A stretch of 64,000 nt of DNA from G963678255 sp963678255 (lineage in GTDB: Bacteria; Cloacimonadota; Cloacimonadia; Cloacimonadales; WRIO01): assembly GCA_963678255.2 (NCBI GenBank), contig CAXXTW010000001.1, forward strand, positions 930,001-994,000, written 5' to 3'. How positions within the stretch are numbered: position 1 is the first letter of the stretch; each line of letters opens with the position of its first letter. The translations under genes and the position numbers were made by a program. This document shows, one piece after another, positions 27,007-36,616 of this stretch. The notes beneath the pieces are model-generated. The model saw only the letters and a program-made list of their open reading frames with translations. It searched no databases and was not told the origin of the DNA.

Positions 27007-28025
27007 TGTTTTAAGAGTTCTTTGTTTTCACATAAACCACATTCGAACTGTATTGTAATATGATTGATTCCATAGTGGTCAATTAAAATTTTATTTATCT
27101 TTTCATACAATGGTTTGAGCTCAGAAATCATTTTGTCCTTAACATCTATATGTGCTTCAAAATGAATTATTGATTCATTAATCATCCAAGTATGGACATG
27201 ATGAACATTAACAATATCATCAAATAATTCCAGATCTCTTTTAATATTATCTATAGAAATATTGGGAGCACCTTGCATAAAAATATTACTACTTGCTTTT
27301 ACTATCATAAAACTCTCTCTGGCAATGTATAGGGCTATTAAAAAGGTTAAAACTGGATCAATCCAATACACTTTCCAAAAAACGATAGCGATACCTCCAA
27401 GTATAACTGCAACTGATGAAACTGTGTCTCCCAGCATATGTAAGTAAGCAGACTTGATATTCATGTTGCTTTTTGATCCAGAATGTAATAAAATCATAGA
27501 GATTAAATTTGAGATTAAACCAATAGTGGCAACAATTAACATGATTTGTCCACGAATAGGCTCTGGATGGAAAAATCTTTTGCATGCTTCAATAATTAAA
27601 AAGATGCTAATAACCATTAAAGATGCTGAATTAATAAAAGCAGCTAGAACTTCTGCTCTTTTATAACCATAGGTTCTTTTATAATCAGTTTTTTTGTTTG
27701 AAAGTTGATGAGCTATGAAGCTTATAATGATTGATATTGTATCACTCAAATTATGGACTGCGTCAGAAAGTAAAGCCAAACTTCCAGAAACAAAGCCACC
27801 TATAAATTCTGCTATAGTAATTATAAGGTTTAATAGTGTGACAAATCGGAATTTTGCTGGAGACATATTTGAAGCGTCATGATGATGACAGTGCGAATGA
27901 TCATGATTATGATGTTTTTCTGAAGGGCAACATGAATCTTCAGAATAATTCTTTTTTTTTAATTTTACTTTTTTAATTTTACTTTTTTTTATTGTATTTT
28001 GAATATTGGAATCCTTATAAATCAT
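27003..28025 (-). CDS. Cation diffusion facilitator (zinc/cobalt exporter)
   Basis: 340 residues. The N-terminus has a Lys-rich stretch and then a Cys/His-rich metal-binding segment (SCCPSEKHHNHDHSHCHHHD). Six transmembrane segments follow, with the zinc-site signatures SDAVHNLSD in TM2 and HMLGDTVSS in TM5, both HxxxD type. The C-terminal cytoplasmic ferredoxin-like domain contains VHHVHTWMINESIIHFEAHI. It resembles the CzcD/ZitB group, which exports Zn2+, Co2+ or Cd2+ by proton antiport. It is a single gene without a visible metal-responsive regulator beside it. Confidence 0.93.
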   Translation of the reverse strand: MIYKDSNIQNTIKKSKIKKVKLKKKNYSEDSCCPSEKHHNHDHSHCHHHDASNMSPAKFRFVTLLNLIITIAEFIGGFVSGSLALLSDAVHNLSDTISIIISFIAHQLSNKKTDYKRTYGYKRAEVLAAFINSASLMVISIFLIIEACKRFFHPEPIRGQIMLIVATIGLISNLISMILLHSGSKSNMNIKSAYLHMLGDTVSSVAVILGGIAIVFWKVYWIDPVLTFLIALYIARESFMIVKASSNIFMQGAPNISIDNIKRDLELFDDIVNVHHVHTWMINESIIHFEAHIDVKDKMISELKPLYEKINKILIDHYGINHITIQFECGLCENKELLKH

Positions 28026-28144
28026 GTTTGCTCGTCCTTATATCTTTATATAAAATAAAATATAATGTTTTTTTGTTAACTAAGTAATTTTTTCTTGACG
28101 TCAGAGTAAAAAATTGTTTTGTTAAAAGTTCAACAGGAGGAGTT

Positions 28145-29128
28145 ATGCAAAATAGAAAAGAATTCATTGAATTTTTGTCACAAAAGAAGATTAACGATGA
28201 ATTGATGGAGAAAATGTTAGAAACAGTTGATTCCTTTTTACAATTTTCTATGGAATCTAAATCTAAGGATTTAAGTGTTCAGGTTAAACAATTTTCAAAA
28301 GAGAAGATTTCAGGTCAAGAAGATGCATATCATCGAATTTTAGCTCTTATCTATTATTTTGTTTATAACAGCTCTTACGAGTTTATTAGTTATTTTATTT
28401 CAATGTTGGGAACAGCAGATGTTTTGGAAAGTCATAAAGAAAGAATTGAAAATCTATTTGGTAAAGAAAAAGCAGAACAAATTTTTAAAATAGTAAATTT
28501 CCCAAAACTTGGAACGCCTAATGACGAATATCCTAAATATATTAATAAATATTTAAAACAATTACAGGAGAAATTCACCCTTGATGAATGTAAAAACATA
28601 TTAGCCGGGAATCATCATAAAGTTTCACTTGAGAGTTTTGATTTATATGTAGAACGATTTTGTGAAATTAGAAATCTTGATCATTTGTTAATTGAAAAGC
28701 ATGAGGATTTAGTGAAAACTTTACAAGAACATTGCGATAATGGAAAGGTTTGGTTTGAACAACATATAACTCAACCAGTAGTTGATTTTGTAAAAGCTAA
28801 TCAGGAAATCCAAACAGGTATCAGAATCGGTAACAAAGTATATATTCAAAAGATTCCTTACAATCCTGATGCCTTTTTAAAAGAAAATAATCAGAAAATC
28901 AAAAGATCTTTAGCTTGTCATTGTCCTTTTGTTCGTTCATCGATAAATAACTCACAGAAAGTTTCTGATTTATGGTGTTATTGTTCTGGTGGGTATGAAA
29001 AAATACTGTTTGATTTATTGTTTAAACAATCATTAAAAGTTGAAATTCTAAATTCAGTATTAAATAATGAAAACTATTGTCGTTTTGCAATAATTCTGCC
29101 TGATGACTGGCAAGAATACCCAAAATAG
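28145..29128 (+). CDS. Cys-rich protein of unknown function (possible DUF6144-like)
   Basis: 327 residues behind CAGGAGG. The N-terminal ~240 residues are helical and charged, with no signal peptide. The C-terminal part has clustered cysteines and aromatic residues: SLACHCPFVRSS, then LWCYCSGGYEKILFD, then NYCRFAIILP. This arrangement resembles proteins annotated as DUF6144 or V4R/ATC-hydrolase-like, from memory and not verified. The cysteines could bind a metal or carry a redox disulphide. The C26 amidohydrolase follows after 18 bp, so the two are likely co-transcribed. Confidence 0.65.
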   Translation: MQNRKEFIEFLSQKKINDELMEKMLETVDSFLQFSMESKSKDLSVQVKQFSKEKISGQEDAYHRILALIYYFVYNSSYEFISYFISMLGTADVLESHKERIENLFGKEKAEQIFKIVNFPKLGTPNDEYPKYINKYLKQLQEKFTLDECKNILAGNHHKVSLESFDLYVERFCEIRNLDHLLIEKHEDLVKTLQEHCDNGKVWFEQHITQPVVDFVKANQEIQTGIRIGNKVYIQKIPYNPDAFLKENNQKIKRSLACHCPFVRSSINNSQKVSDLWCYCSGGYEKILFDLLFKQSLKVEILNSVLNNENYCRFAIILPDDWQEYPK

Positions 29129-29146
29129 GAAGTAATGGAGTAATTA

Positions 29147-29866
29147 ATGATAAAACCAATTATTGGCTTAAGTATGAATTATATGAAGTTAGGCTCTTTT
29201 CATCAATTTCATATTCGAGATACTTATATCGATGCTGTCGTTAAGTTTGGAGGGATACCCTTATTGGTTCCCTGTATAAGTGACCCAGAAATCGTCGATC
29301 AATATCTTGAAATAATTGACGCATTAATAATTATAGGTGGATTGGATTATCCACCAGAAATGTATGGTCAAAAACCACATCCATCTGTTGATTTAGCACA
29401 TGAAAGAAGAGTAAACTCTGATCCGATATTATTTAATAAAGCAAAAGATAAAGGTATTCCAATATTAGGAATATGCGCAGGTCTTCAATTAATGAATATT
29501 GTAACAGGTGGACAGTTGATCCAACATCTGGAAACAGTAGAAACTCATTTGGGAGAAACCTATCATCATGTAAAAATTACTGGAGGTAGGTGGCTTAAAA
29601 GAATTTTTGGTAAAAATGAAATCACTACAAACTCAAACCATCATCAAGGTGCTAATCCATTATTTGTGGGAAATGGTTTTGAAGCAGTTGCTTTTGCTGA
29701 AGATGGTGTAATTGAAGCCATTGAACATGAGAGTGAGAATTTTATATTAGGAATTCAATGGCATCCTGAGCGTATTAAAGATCTACCTCATCAAAAGAAA
29801 TTATTCAGTTTTTTAATAAAAAAAGCTCATGAATATCGTTTAATACATAAGAATATTTCTGAATAG
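29147..29866 (+). CDS. Class I glutamine amidotransferase-like hydrolase, peptidase C26 (PuuD-like)
   Basis: 239 residues. It shows the C26 pattern: ALIIIGGLDYPPEMYG, the nucleophile in LGICAGLQLMNI, SNHHQGANP, and the His-Glu pair in GIQWHPERI. Family members hydrolyse gamma-glutamyl bonds, for example gamma-glutamyl-GABA in putrescine catabolism or folate polyglutamates. No other putrescine genes are nearby, so the physiological substrate is undetermined. It follows the Cys-rich gene by 18 bp. Confidence 0.9.
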   Translation: MIKPIIGLSMNYMKLGSFHQFHIRDTYIDAVVKFGGIPLLVPCISDPEIVDQYLEIIDALIIIGGLDYPPEMYGQKPHPSVDLAHERRVNSDPILFNKAKDKGIPILGICAGLQLMNIVTGGQLIQHLETVETHLGETYHHVKITGGRWLKRIFGKNEITTNSNHHQGANPLFVGNGFEAVAFAEDGVIEAIEHESENFILGIQWHPERIKDLPHQKKLFSFLIKKAHEYRLIHKNISE

Positions 29867-30194
29867 GATTAAGAATGTAATTTCAGACTAAAAAAGAAAT
29901 GATTAACTCAATAATTGTTTCTCATTTTTCAATAGATATGTTTTGGTGACCTTAATGAGTGAAGTGAGAAGTACCAGCATGGATCAAATTAGGACAGACT
30001 TAGCAAGGAATAAGAAAGGATTAATTTATAAACTTGCAACGAAGATCGAGTAATTAAAGAACATCAATGAATTTTTTTATTTAGTCATATTTGCTAACAT
30101 TTATAAAAATAATAAATACTTTCAGTAAAAAAAACATTGACAATAATACTAAATTTTGAATAAATTCTTCAATCAGCAGAAATTAGGAGAAAAT
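29867..30194. other. Intergenic region with weak promoter and a doubtful small ORF
   Basis: A 32-codon frame at 29955-30053 (begins MSEVRSTSMDQ) has no ribosome binding site and is probably a remnant or chance ORF. A TTGACA at 30137-30142 with a weak TAAATT at 30161-30166 may drive the gene at 30195. No terminator or RNA gene is seen. Confidence 0.4.
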
Positions 30195-31502
30195 ATGAGA
30201 TTAAGTTCAAAAAGGTTAATTATTTTATCAGTATTGATGCTTTTTATTGTTGGCATTTATGCTCAAACTGGATCTAAAACCCAGAATAGAAGTTCCTATT
30301 CAATTGTAGATTCCTTGAAAAGTGATGATAATGACTCACCATTAGTACCTGGAATAATCGGTCAGACAAAAACATTCTATCTTAAGGATGGAAATGTATT
30401 TAATGGTGTAATCAAAGCTATTAGTAAAGATGGAGATGTGACATTAATTTCAGATGAAGGAACTTTTGTCTTACCATACAATGAAATCCTTGAAGAAACT
30501 GTTGTCATTATGAAAAAAGATGGAACTAATTTACAGGGAAAATTGCTTGGAGAAAGTGATTTATATGTTTTAGTCGGTAATAAGTATGGAAAATTTAAAG
30601 TATCAAAAACACAAATAGAAAAGATGGAAAGATATTTTGGAGGTCAGGCAGAATCAAAATTATCAAAGAAAAAATTCTTTGCAGGAGAGGAACAGTTAAC
30701 GGCTCTTTTTTTAGATCCGACAGCTTTTGTTTTGCAACCTTATACTTTTTATATAACAGGTTTATCGATGGGTTATGGCTTTAGTGAAAAACTTCAGTTA
30801 TTTACCAAAATTCCAAACAATTTTAAAGGTGATATAAATCTTACTCCTAGATTAGTGGTTTATCAGGATAATGAAGGAGCTTCTCGAGAAAATGTGGCGT
30901 TACATGCATCATTATATTCCAATCATAATATGAATGCAGAATATGCAAGGTTCTATGATGAGGATACTTTCAAAACTAATCAGGGAATAATGATAAAAGA
31001 TGCTGAAGATATATTGAAAGAATTGTATGGCGAAAATAAGAAATTTTTCTGGGAAACCGGAATAGTTTATAGTAAAAGAAACCCACTAAAAAGTGGAAGA
31101 GGAAATTGGTCATATCATGCAGGTTTAAGTATAAATCAGCTTTTATTTGAAAAACCAATTGTAAAATCTACTGATCCATTGATAACCCATGATTTAACTG
31201 GAGGGTTTTCTAATAGTCAGTTTAAAGCTTACAGAGCATTTTTTGGAATAGATTATGACCTAACCAGACGCATTAAATTTATCTCTGAGATATTTTATGA
31301 TGAAGGGAATCGCTATTTATCCTTTGATGAATCAGTTAAACAATATTTTGAAAATGGTTTTGTTATTTCAAATACTGAGGGAAAACGAAAGAATGTAGAT
31401 TTTGATTTTGGAATTACTTTTGCCCCTAATGATACCTTACGTTTGGGATTACATTTTCAACAACCATTTATAACAATTTATTGGAAGTTTTTAGATTATT
31501 AA
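30195..31502 (+). CDS. Probable outer-membrane beta-barrel protein
   Basis: About 435 residues from the ATG at 30195 behind TTAGGAG; an earlier in-frame start at 30156 has no ribosome binding site. A signal peptide ends around GIYAQTG. Residues ~50-140 form small beta-rich modules (KTFYLKDGNVFNGVIKAISK, then DGTNLQGKLLGESDLYVLVG), probably two LSm- or SH3-like repeats. The C-terminal ~270 residues alternate polar and hydrophobic strands like a barrel, ending FITIYWKFLDY. I do not recognise a named family. Confidence 0.65.
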   Translation: MRLSSKRLIILSVLMLFIVGIYAQTGSKTQNRSSYSIVDSLKSDDNDSPLVPGIIGQTKTFYLKDGNVFNGVIKAISKDGDVTLISDEGTFVLPYNEILEETVVIMKKDGTNLQGKLLGESDLYVLVGNKYGKFKVSKTQIEKMERYFGGQAESKLSKKKFFAGEEQLTALFLDPTAFVLQPYTFYITGLSMGYGFSEKLQLFTKIPNNFKGDINLTPRLVVYQDNEGASRENVALHASLYSNHNMNAEYARFYDEDTFKTNQGIMIKDAEDILKELYGENKKFFWETGIVYSKRNPLKSGRGNWSYHAGLSINQLLFEKPIVKSTDPLITHDLTGGFSNSQFKAYRAFFGIDYDLTRRIKFISEIFYDEGNRYLSFDESVKQYFENGFVISNTEGKRKNVDFDFGITFAPNDTLRLGLHFQQPFITIYWKFLDY

Positions 31503-31519
31503 TTATAAAGTCAGTTTAT

Positions 31520-31560
31520 AAAAAAAAAGCAGGACACGTTAAAGACAGTCCTGCTTTTTT
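31520..31560. terminator. Strong bidirectional terminator
   Basis: GCAGGAC (31529-31535) pairs with GTCCTGC (31548-31554), preceded by nine As and followed by six Ts. It serves the outer-membrane protein gene on the plus strand and aspS on the minus strand. Confidence 0.9.
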
Positions 31561-31597
31561 CATATTTTGTTTATGAACTAATCTATTAAAGACAAGT

Positions 31598-33388
31598 TTA
31601 TTTCTCAATCTTGTTTAATGTAATATGTAATTCATTTACTTGCTTTTCCTGAACATGTGCAGGAGCTTGACTCATTAAATCAACTGCTTTAAGTGTTTTA
31701 GGAAAAGCGATTACATCTCTTAATGATTCAGCATGAGAAAGAATCATGGCTAATCGATCGACACCTGGGGCAATACCGCCATGAGGAGGTGTACCATATT
31801 TTAATGCATTTAAAAAGAAACCAAATTTCTCATCAAGCTCTTCTTCACTAAAACCCAGAATGTCAAAGATTTTCTTTTGGATATCCCATCTATGGCATCT
31901 GATACTTCCTGAAGATAATTCTAACCCATTACAGACCATATCATAGAGTTGACCATGAATTTTTCCGTAATTTTCAGGTTGATCGAGATACTCAAGATGC
32001 TCATCTTTAGGTAGGGTAAACATATGATGAGCTGGTTCCCAACGATTATCATCTTCATTATAATCAAAGAGAGGGAAATCGGTGATCCAACACATAGCAT
32101 AATCATTTTCATTATATAGTTTTAATTCTTTTCCAAAATGATTTCTAATTCCTGCAAGAACTTTCCAAACTAGTTTGTCAGAGTCAGAAGCAAAGAGAAT
32201 TAAATCATTTGGTTTTGCTTGTGTTTTTTTAATAATTGCTAAGATCTCGTTTTCATTGAGGAATTTAGTGATTCCACCATCAAAACCGATATCAGTTACT
32301 TTGACAAAAGCTAATCCTTTTCCACCAAGATGTTTAGCAATACTGATTAATTCGTCAGTTTGTTTTCTGGAATAGTGTCCACAACCTGGAGCAACAATAC
32401 ATCGGATGCTGCCCTGTAAATCTATCGCTGTTTTAAATACCTGAAATTCTGAGTTTATTAATAAATCGGTAATATTTACTAATTCCATACCAAATCTTAG
32501 GTCGGGTTTATCAATACCAAATCTATCCATAGCTTCTTGCCATGTTAGTCTAACAAAAGGTGTAGGTAAAACATAGTTGATTGTTTTTTTAAAGATATGA
32601 GCAAAAAGATTCTCCATAAGGTTAAATATTTCTTCTTGCGTGACATAACTCATTTCAATATCTAACTGAGTAAATTCAGGTTGTCTGTCAGCTCTCAAAT
32701 CTTCATCTCTAAAACAACGAGCTATTTGAAAATATCTATCCATTCCTGAAATCATTAATAATTGCTTATAAATTTGAGGTGATTGTGGTAAGGCAAAGAA
32801 TTTTCCTGGATGAATTCTACTAGGAACGAGATAATCTCTAGCTCCTTCGGGAGTACTTTTCATTAAAATAGGTGTTTCAATTTCATAAAAATTTTGCGAG
32901 TAGAGAAATTCTCTCATGGCATAGACCATTTCATGCCTGAGAATGAGATTCTTCTGTAGTTTTTCTCTTCTTAAATCAAGATAACGATAGGTTAGTCTTA
33001 AATCTTCTTCAGCCAGAACATTTTCATTCAGTTGAATTGGAAGGGGCTCACTATCATTCAGCAATTTAGCTTCTGTAATATGAATTTCTACTTCACCAGT
33101 TTTCATATTGTTATTAATATTTTTATCATCTCTTTTTTTTACAATACCTTTGATGGCTATAACGTATTCATTTCTAACATCTTTTGCTTTATCGTAAGCC
33201 TGATTTAATTCAGGAGAGAAAACACATTGGACAAACCCTTTAACGTCTCTAAGATCAACAAAGATTAATCCACCTAAATCTCTTCTGCGATGAATCCAAC
33301 CCATCAAGGTTACTTCCATATTTTCATGGTTAGTTCGGATATCTCCGCAGTAATGCGTTCTTTTCCAGTTTCCAATTAAATCTAACAT
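31598..33388 (-). CDS. aspS: Aspartyl-tRNA synthetase (bacterial type)
   Basis: 596 residues, the usual bacterial length with the inserted GAD domain. N-terminal OB-fold: GWIHRRRDLGGLIFVDLRD. Class II motifs: YLVPSRIHPGKFFALPQSPQ, YFQIARCFRDEDLRADRQPE (motif 2) and GGIAPGVDRLAM (motif 3; family members usually have Phe where Pro is here). In the anticodon-binding region the residues at positions equivalent to E. coli 31 and 82 appear to be Leu (RRRDLGG) and Lys (RDDKN), which favour a discriminating, tRNA-Asp-only enzyme; this is an inference. It is the last gene of the gyrB-gyrA operon. Confidence 0.97.
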   Translation of the reverse strand: MLDLIGNWKRTHYCGDIRTNHENMEVTLMGWIHRRRDLGGLIFVDLRDVKGFVQCVFSPELNQAYDKAKDVRNEYVIAIKGIVKKRDDKNINNNMKTGEVEIHITEAKLLNDSEPLPIQLNENVLAEEDLRLTYRYLDLRREKLQKNLILRHEMVYAMREFLYSQNFYEIETPILMKSTPEGARDYLVPSRIHPGKFFALPQSPQIYKQLLMISGMDRYFQIARCFRDEDLRADRQPEFTQLDIEMSYVTQEEIFNLMENLFAHIFKKTINYVLPTPFVRLTWQEAMDRFGIDKPDLRFGMELVNITDLLINSEFQVFKTAIDLQGSIRCIVAPGCGHYSRKQTDELISIAKHLGGKGLAFVKVTDIGFDGGITKFLNENEILAIIKKTQAKPNDLILFASDSDKLVWKVLAGIRNHFGKELKLYNENDYAMCWITDFPLFDYNEDDNRWEPAHHMFTLPKDEHLEYLDQPENYGKIHGQLYDMVCNGLELSSGSIRCHRWDIQKKIFDILGFSEEELDEKFGFFLNALKYGTPPHGGIAPGVDRLAMILSHAESLRDVIAFPKTLKAVDLMSQAPAHVQEKQVNELHITLNKIEK

Positions 33389-33400
33389 TTTTTACCTCTG

Positions 33401-33982
33401 TTATTTTGTTTGTTCAAAAACAATTTCTTTATTTTTAAAGACTAAAGTGAATTTCTTCATAGGTTGATTAGTTTTTGGGAAAAAGACATAACCTTGTTTT
33501 GAAGCTCTTGGCAAGATTTCTCCAAATTGAAGAGATTCAGATAATAAATTTCTTTGAATAGCTGATTTTTTCTGTTGAATTTCTTGTTGTCTCTCAAGAG
33601 GAACCATAAATTGATCAATATATAATGATTGATCTCTCATCATGATATCCAGTACATCATCTGGATCAGAAGCATCAGTTTGATTTCTGTTTTCATCAAG
33701 AAAAGCAAATTGCGTTTTAGTGATGGTAAGAGTCTCTGAGCTTGTATTTTGAATTCTGACAAAAAATGTAATATAGTGATCAGATAAATATTGAGGATCT
33801 TTTACCCACATTTGTTCAGCGACTGTAAAGACAAAATTATTATGTTTCCAGATAGCATAATCATCCGAAATCATTAAATCTTTATCTGGTTGTGGAGCAA
33901 AACGATATCCGCAACCATTCATGAACAATAATAAAATGAAGAGTCCGAAAAGCAGACTCTTCTTTATTAATATCTTATTCAT
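33401..33982 (-). CDS. Small lipoprotein of unknown function
   Basis: About 193 residues. The start is one of three adjacent ATGs (33988-33980) overlapping the end of gyrA in another frame, most likely the last (MNKILIKK), since a longer in-frame reading only mirrors the acidic gyrA tail. The signal peptide ends in a lipobox-like FMNGC. The mature part has a beta-rich, DUF4352-like pattern (YITFFVRIQNTSSETLTITKTQ, then FAFLDENRNQ) typical of small extracytoplasmic domains. The position between gyrA and aspS implies translational coupling. Confidence 0.7.
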   Translation of the reverse strand: MNKILIKKSLLFGLFILLLFMNGCGYRFAPQPDKDLMISDDYAIWKHNNFVFTVAEQMWVKDPQYLSDHYITFFVRIQNTSSETLTITKTQFAFLDENRNQTDASDPDDVLDIMMRDQSLYIDQFMVPLERQQEIQQKKSAIQRNLLSESLQFGEILPRASKQGYVFFPKTNQPMKKFTLVFKNKEIVFEQTK

Positions 33983-36593
33983 CATCATCTTCAGTTGATT
34001 CTGATAAATCAATGTCATTATCCTCATCATCCAATGGGTTGATAATTTTATCATCATCATCAAAGTCATCGTCATCCTCTGAGTTAATGATTTCAACTTT
34101 ATGTTCTTTCATTAATTGTATTCTTTCAAGAACTTTTTGTTCTAACTTCGCTAAATTTTCTTCCTTATCTTCTTGAGAAATTTTAGTAACATCATGAACC
34201 ATATCATCATCATTAACATTAATCAGTCGAACACCTTGAGTTCTTCTGCCTTGAGTGTTTATATTTTTAACTTCCTGACGGATAATAATACCATTTTTAG
34301 TAATGATCATTAACTCATCAGAATCATCAACTTCCATCATTGTTACAAGTTTGCCGATTTTTGTGCTTTTATCAAAAGCAGTATATCCTTTTGATCCTCT
34401 GTGAGTGTCAGTATAATCTTCGATAAGAGTTCTTTTGCCATAACCTTTTTCAGTTAAAGTTAAGATAGAGCCTGAACCACTAATGACAACCATTGAGATA
34501 ACTTGATCACTTGGTCTGAGTCTGATCCCGATAACACCAGCAGTGTTTCTTCCCATAGAACGAATTTCAGTTTCAGGGAAACGATTACAAAATCCATCGC
34601 GAGTAGCAAGAATTATTTGATTACTACCATCTGTAATTCTAGCATCAATTAATTCATCTCCATCGTTTAGTTTAATTGCGATGATTCCTTTTGTACGAGG
34701 TCTTGAGAAGCTAGCCATACTGGATTTTTTCATAGAACCATTTTTAGTAACCATTGTGATATAGTAATCATCAACAAGATTATCACAGGTAACAAAAGCT
34801 TTTATCTTTTCATCTTGTTCAATGTCCATTAAGTTAATTATTGCTTTTCCTCGGGCTTGTTTGCCAGTTTCAGGGATTTCGTGAACTCTTAACCAGTAGC
34901 ATTTTCCATAATTTGTAAAGAAAAGAACATGGTCATGAGTAGATGCAACAAAAATATATTGGATAAAATCATCTTCTTTTAGGTTTGTACCTGAAGAACC
35001 TTTTCCTCCGCGAGCCTGAGTTCTGTATATATTTATGGGCATTCTTTTGATATAACCTTCATGAGAAAGAGTTACAACAACTGTTTCATCAGGAATCATA
35101 TCCAATTCGCTTATTTCAGTCCCGGAACTTTTAATTATTTCAGTTTTTCTATCATCACCAAATTTTGATTTAATTTCTAAAGTTTCTTCTTTAATAATAT
35201 TCATTCTGAGTTCTCTATGTTCAAGAATTTCTTTTAATTGTTTGACCGTTAATACAATTTCTTCATATTCTTGTTCAATTTTTTCTCTTTCTAATCCAGT
35301 TAATCTTTGCAAACGCATTTCCAGAATTGCTTTAGCTTGAATTTCAGACAAACCAAATTTTTCTCTTAGAGACTCGTTTGCTTCTAATGTGGTTTTTGAT
35401 GCTCGAATTGTGGCAATTACTTCATCAATATTGTCTAAGGCTATTCTGTACCCTTCTAAGATATGAAGTCTTTCCTCTGCGTTTTTTAAAAGGTATTTGG
35501 TTCTGCGTACAATAATGTCATGTCTGAAGTTTATAAAATGTTGGCAAAGTTCTTTCATTGTGAGAACCTGAGGTGCACCATCAACAAGAGCAAGGTTAAT
35601 TACACCGAACGTTCCCTGTAACTGAGAAAACTTATAAAGTTTGTTTAGTATGGTTCTTGCATCACCGTTTTTCTTAACAACAATTACTAGTCTCATTCCC
35701 TGTCTGCCTGATTCATCTCTGATATCTGCAATACCTTCTATACGTTTTTCTTTTACTAATTCAACAATTCTTTCAATTAAAAGAGTTTTATTAACCTGAT
35801 AAGGAATTTCAGAAATTACGATAAGTTCATCACCATTTGGTTTGGTTTCAATATCAGCTTTTCCTCGAACACGTACTTTTCCGCGCCCTGTCTGAAAATA
35901 TTCAATGATCCCGCCTTTACCAATAATTGAACCTCCTGTTGGGAAATCAGGACCTTTAATATAATCCATGATATCAAGAGGAGACAAATCAGGGTTATCT
36001 ATAAGGGCAATTAGGGCATCACAAACTTCATTTAAATTATGAGGAGGCATACTGGTTGCCATACCAACAGCGATACCTGAAGCACCGTTAACAAGCATAT
36101 TGGGAAAACGGGAAGGGAATACGACAGGTTCTTTTCTTGTCTCATCATAATTACTGCGATAATCCACAGTTTCTTTTTCTAAATCATCCATTAGATCAAT
36201 GGATGCTTTATGAAGACGAGCTTCAGTATAACGCATTGCTGCTGGTGGGTCACCATCAATAGATCCGAAGTTTCCCTGACCATCAACGAGTAAATATCTA
36301 AGACTCCAGGGTTGGGCCATACGAACGAGGGTTGGATAAACAACTGCTTCACCATGTGGATGGTAATTACCTGATGTGTCACCACAAATTTTAGCACATT
36401 TTCTAAAATGACCGCCTGGATTTAGGTTTAGTTCATGCATAGAGTATAAAATTCTTCTTTGAGAGGGTTTTAGTCCATCTCGCACATCTGGTAATGCTCT
36501 AGAGACAATGACGCTCATTGAATAATTCATATACGATTTTTTTAGTTCTTCTTCAATTTCTACACTTATAATTCTAGATTTATCTTGTATCAT
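33975..36593 (-). CDS. gyrA: DNA gyrase subunit A
   Basis: 872 residues. It is the ATP-dependent type II topoisomerase subunit that cleaves and rejoins DNA. The active tyrosine is Y122 (AAMRYTEARL). The C-terminal GyrA box appears as TQARGGKGSSG, and six beta-pinwheel repeats follow, so this is gyrase and not topoisomerase IV. The protein ends in a long acidic tail of Asp and Glu. The quinolone-determining region reads HPHGEAVVYPTLVRMAQ: E82, A83 and P87 replace the Asp, Ser and Asp of E. coli. It follows gyrB by 23 bp. Confidence 0.98.
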   Translation of the reverse strand: MIQDKSRIISVEIEEELKKSYMNYSMSVIVSRALPDVRDGLKPSQRRILYSMHELNLNPGGHFRKCAKICGDTSGNYHPHGEAVVYPTLVRMAQPWSLRYLLVDGQGNFGSIDGDPPAAMRYTEARLHKASIDLMDDLEKETVDYRSNYDETRKEPVVFPSRFPNMLVNGASGIAVGMATSMPPHNLNEVCDALIALIDNPDLSPLDIMDYIKGPDFPTGGSIIGKGGIIEYFQTGRGKVRVRGKADIETKPNGDELIVISEIPYQVNKTLLIERIVELVKEKRIEGIADIRDESGRQGMRLVIVVKKNGDARTILNKLYKFSQLQGTFGVINLALVDGAPQVLTMKELCQHFINFRHDIIVRRTKYLLKNAEERLHILEGYRIALDNIDEVIATIRASKTTLEANESLREKFGLSEIQAKAILEMRLQRLTGLEREKIEQEYEEIVLTVKQLKEILEHRELRMNIIKEETLEIKSKFGDDRKTEIIKSSGTEISELDMIPDETVVVTLSHEGYIKRMPINIYRTQARGGKGSSGTNLKEDDFIQYIFVASTHDHVLFFTNYGKCYWLRVHEIPETGKQARGKAIINLMDIEQDEKIKAFVTCDNLVDDYYITMVTKNGSMKKSSMASFSRPRTKGIIAIKLNDGDELIDARITDGSNQIILATRDGFCNRFPETEIRSMGRNTAGVIGIRLRPSDQVISMVVISGSGSILTLTEKGYGKRTLIEDYTDTHRGSKGYTAFDKSTKIGKLVTMMEVDDSDELMIITKNGIIIRQEVKNINTQGRRTQGVRLINVNDDDMVHDVTKISQEDKEENLAKLEQKVLERIQLMKEHKVEIINSEDDDDFDDDDKIINPLDDEDNDIDLSESTEDDDE

Positions 36594-36616
36594 TATGAGA
36601 TATCCTCCACTGAGCC

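Noticed and set aside
33983..34096. Longer N-terminus for the lipoprotein downstream of gyrA
   Set aside because: It is the acidic gyrA tail read in another frame; the lipoprotein signal peptide begins at 33982-33988.
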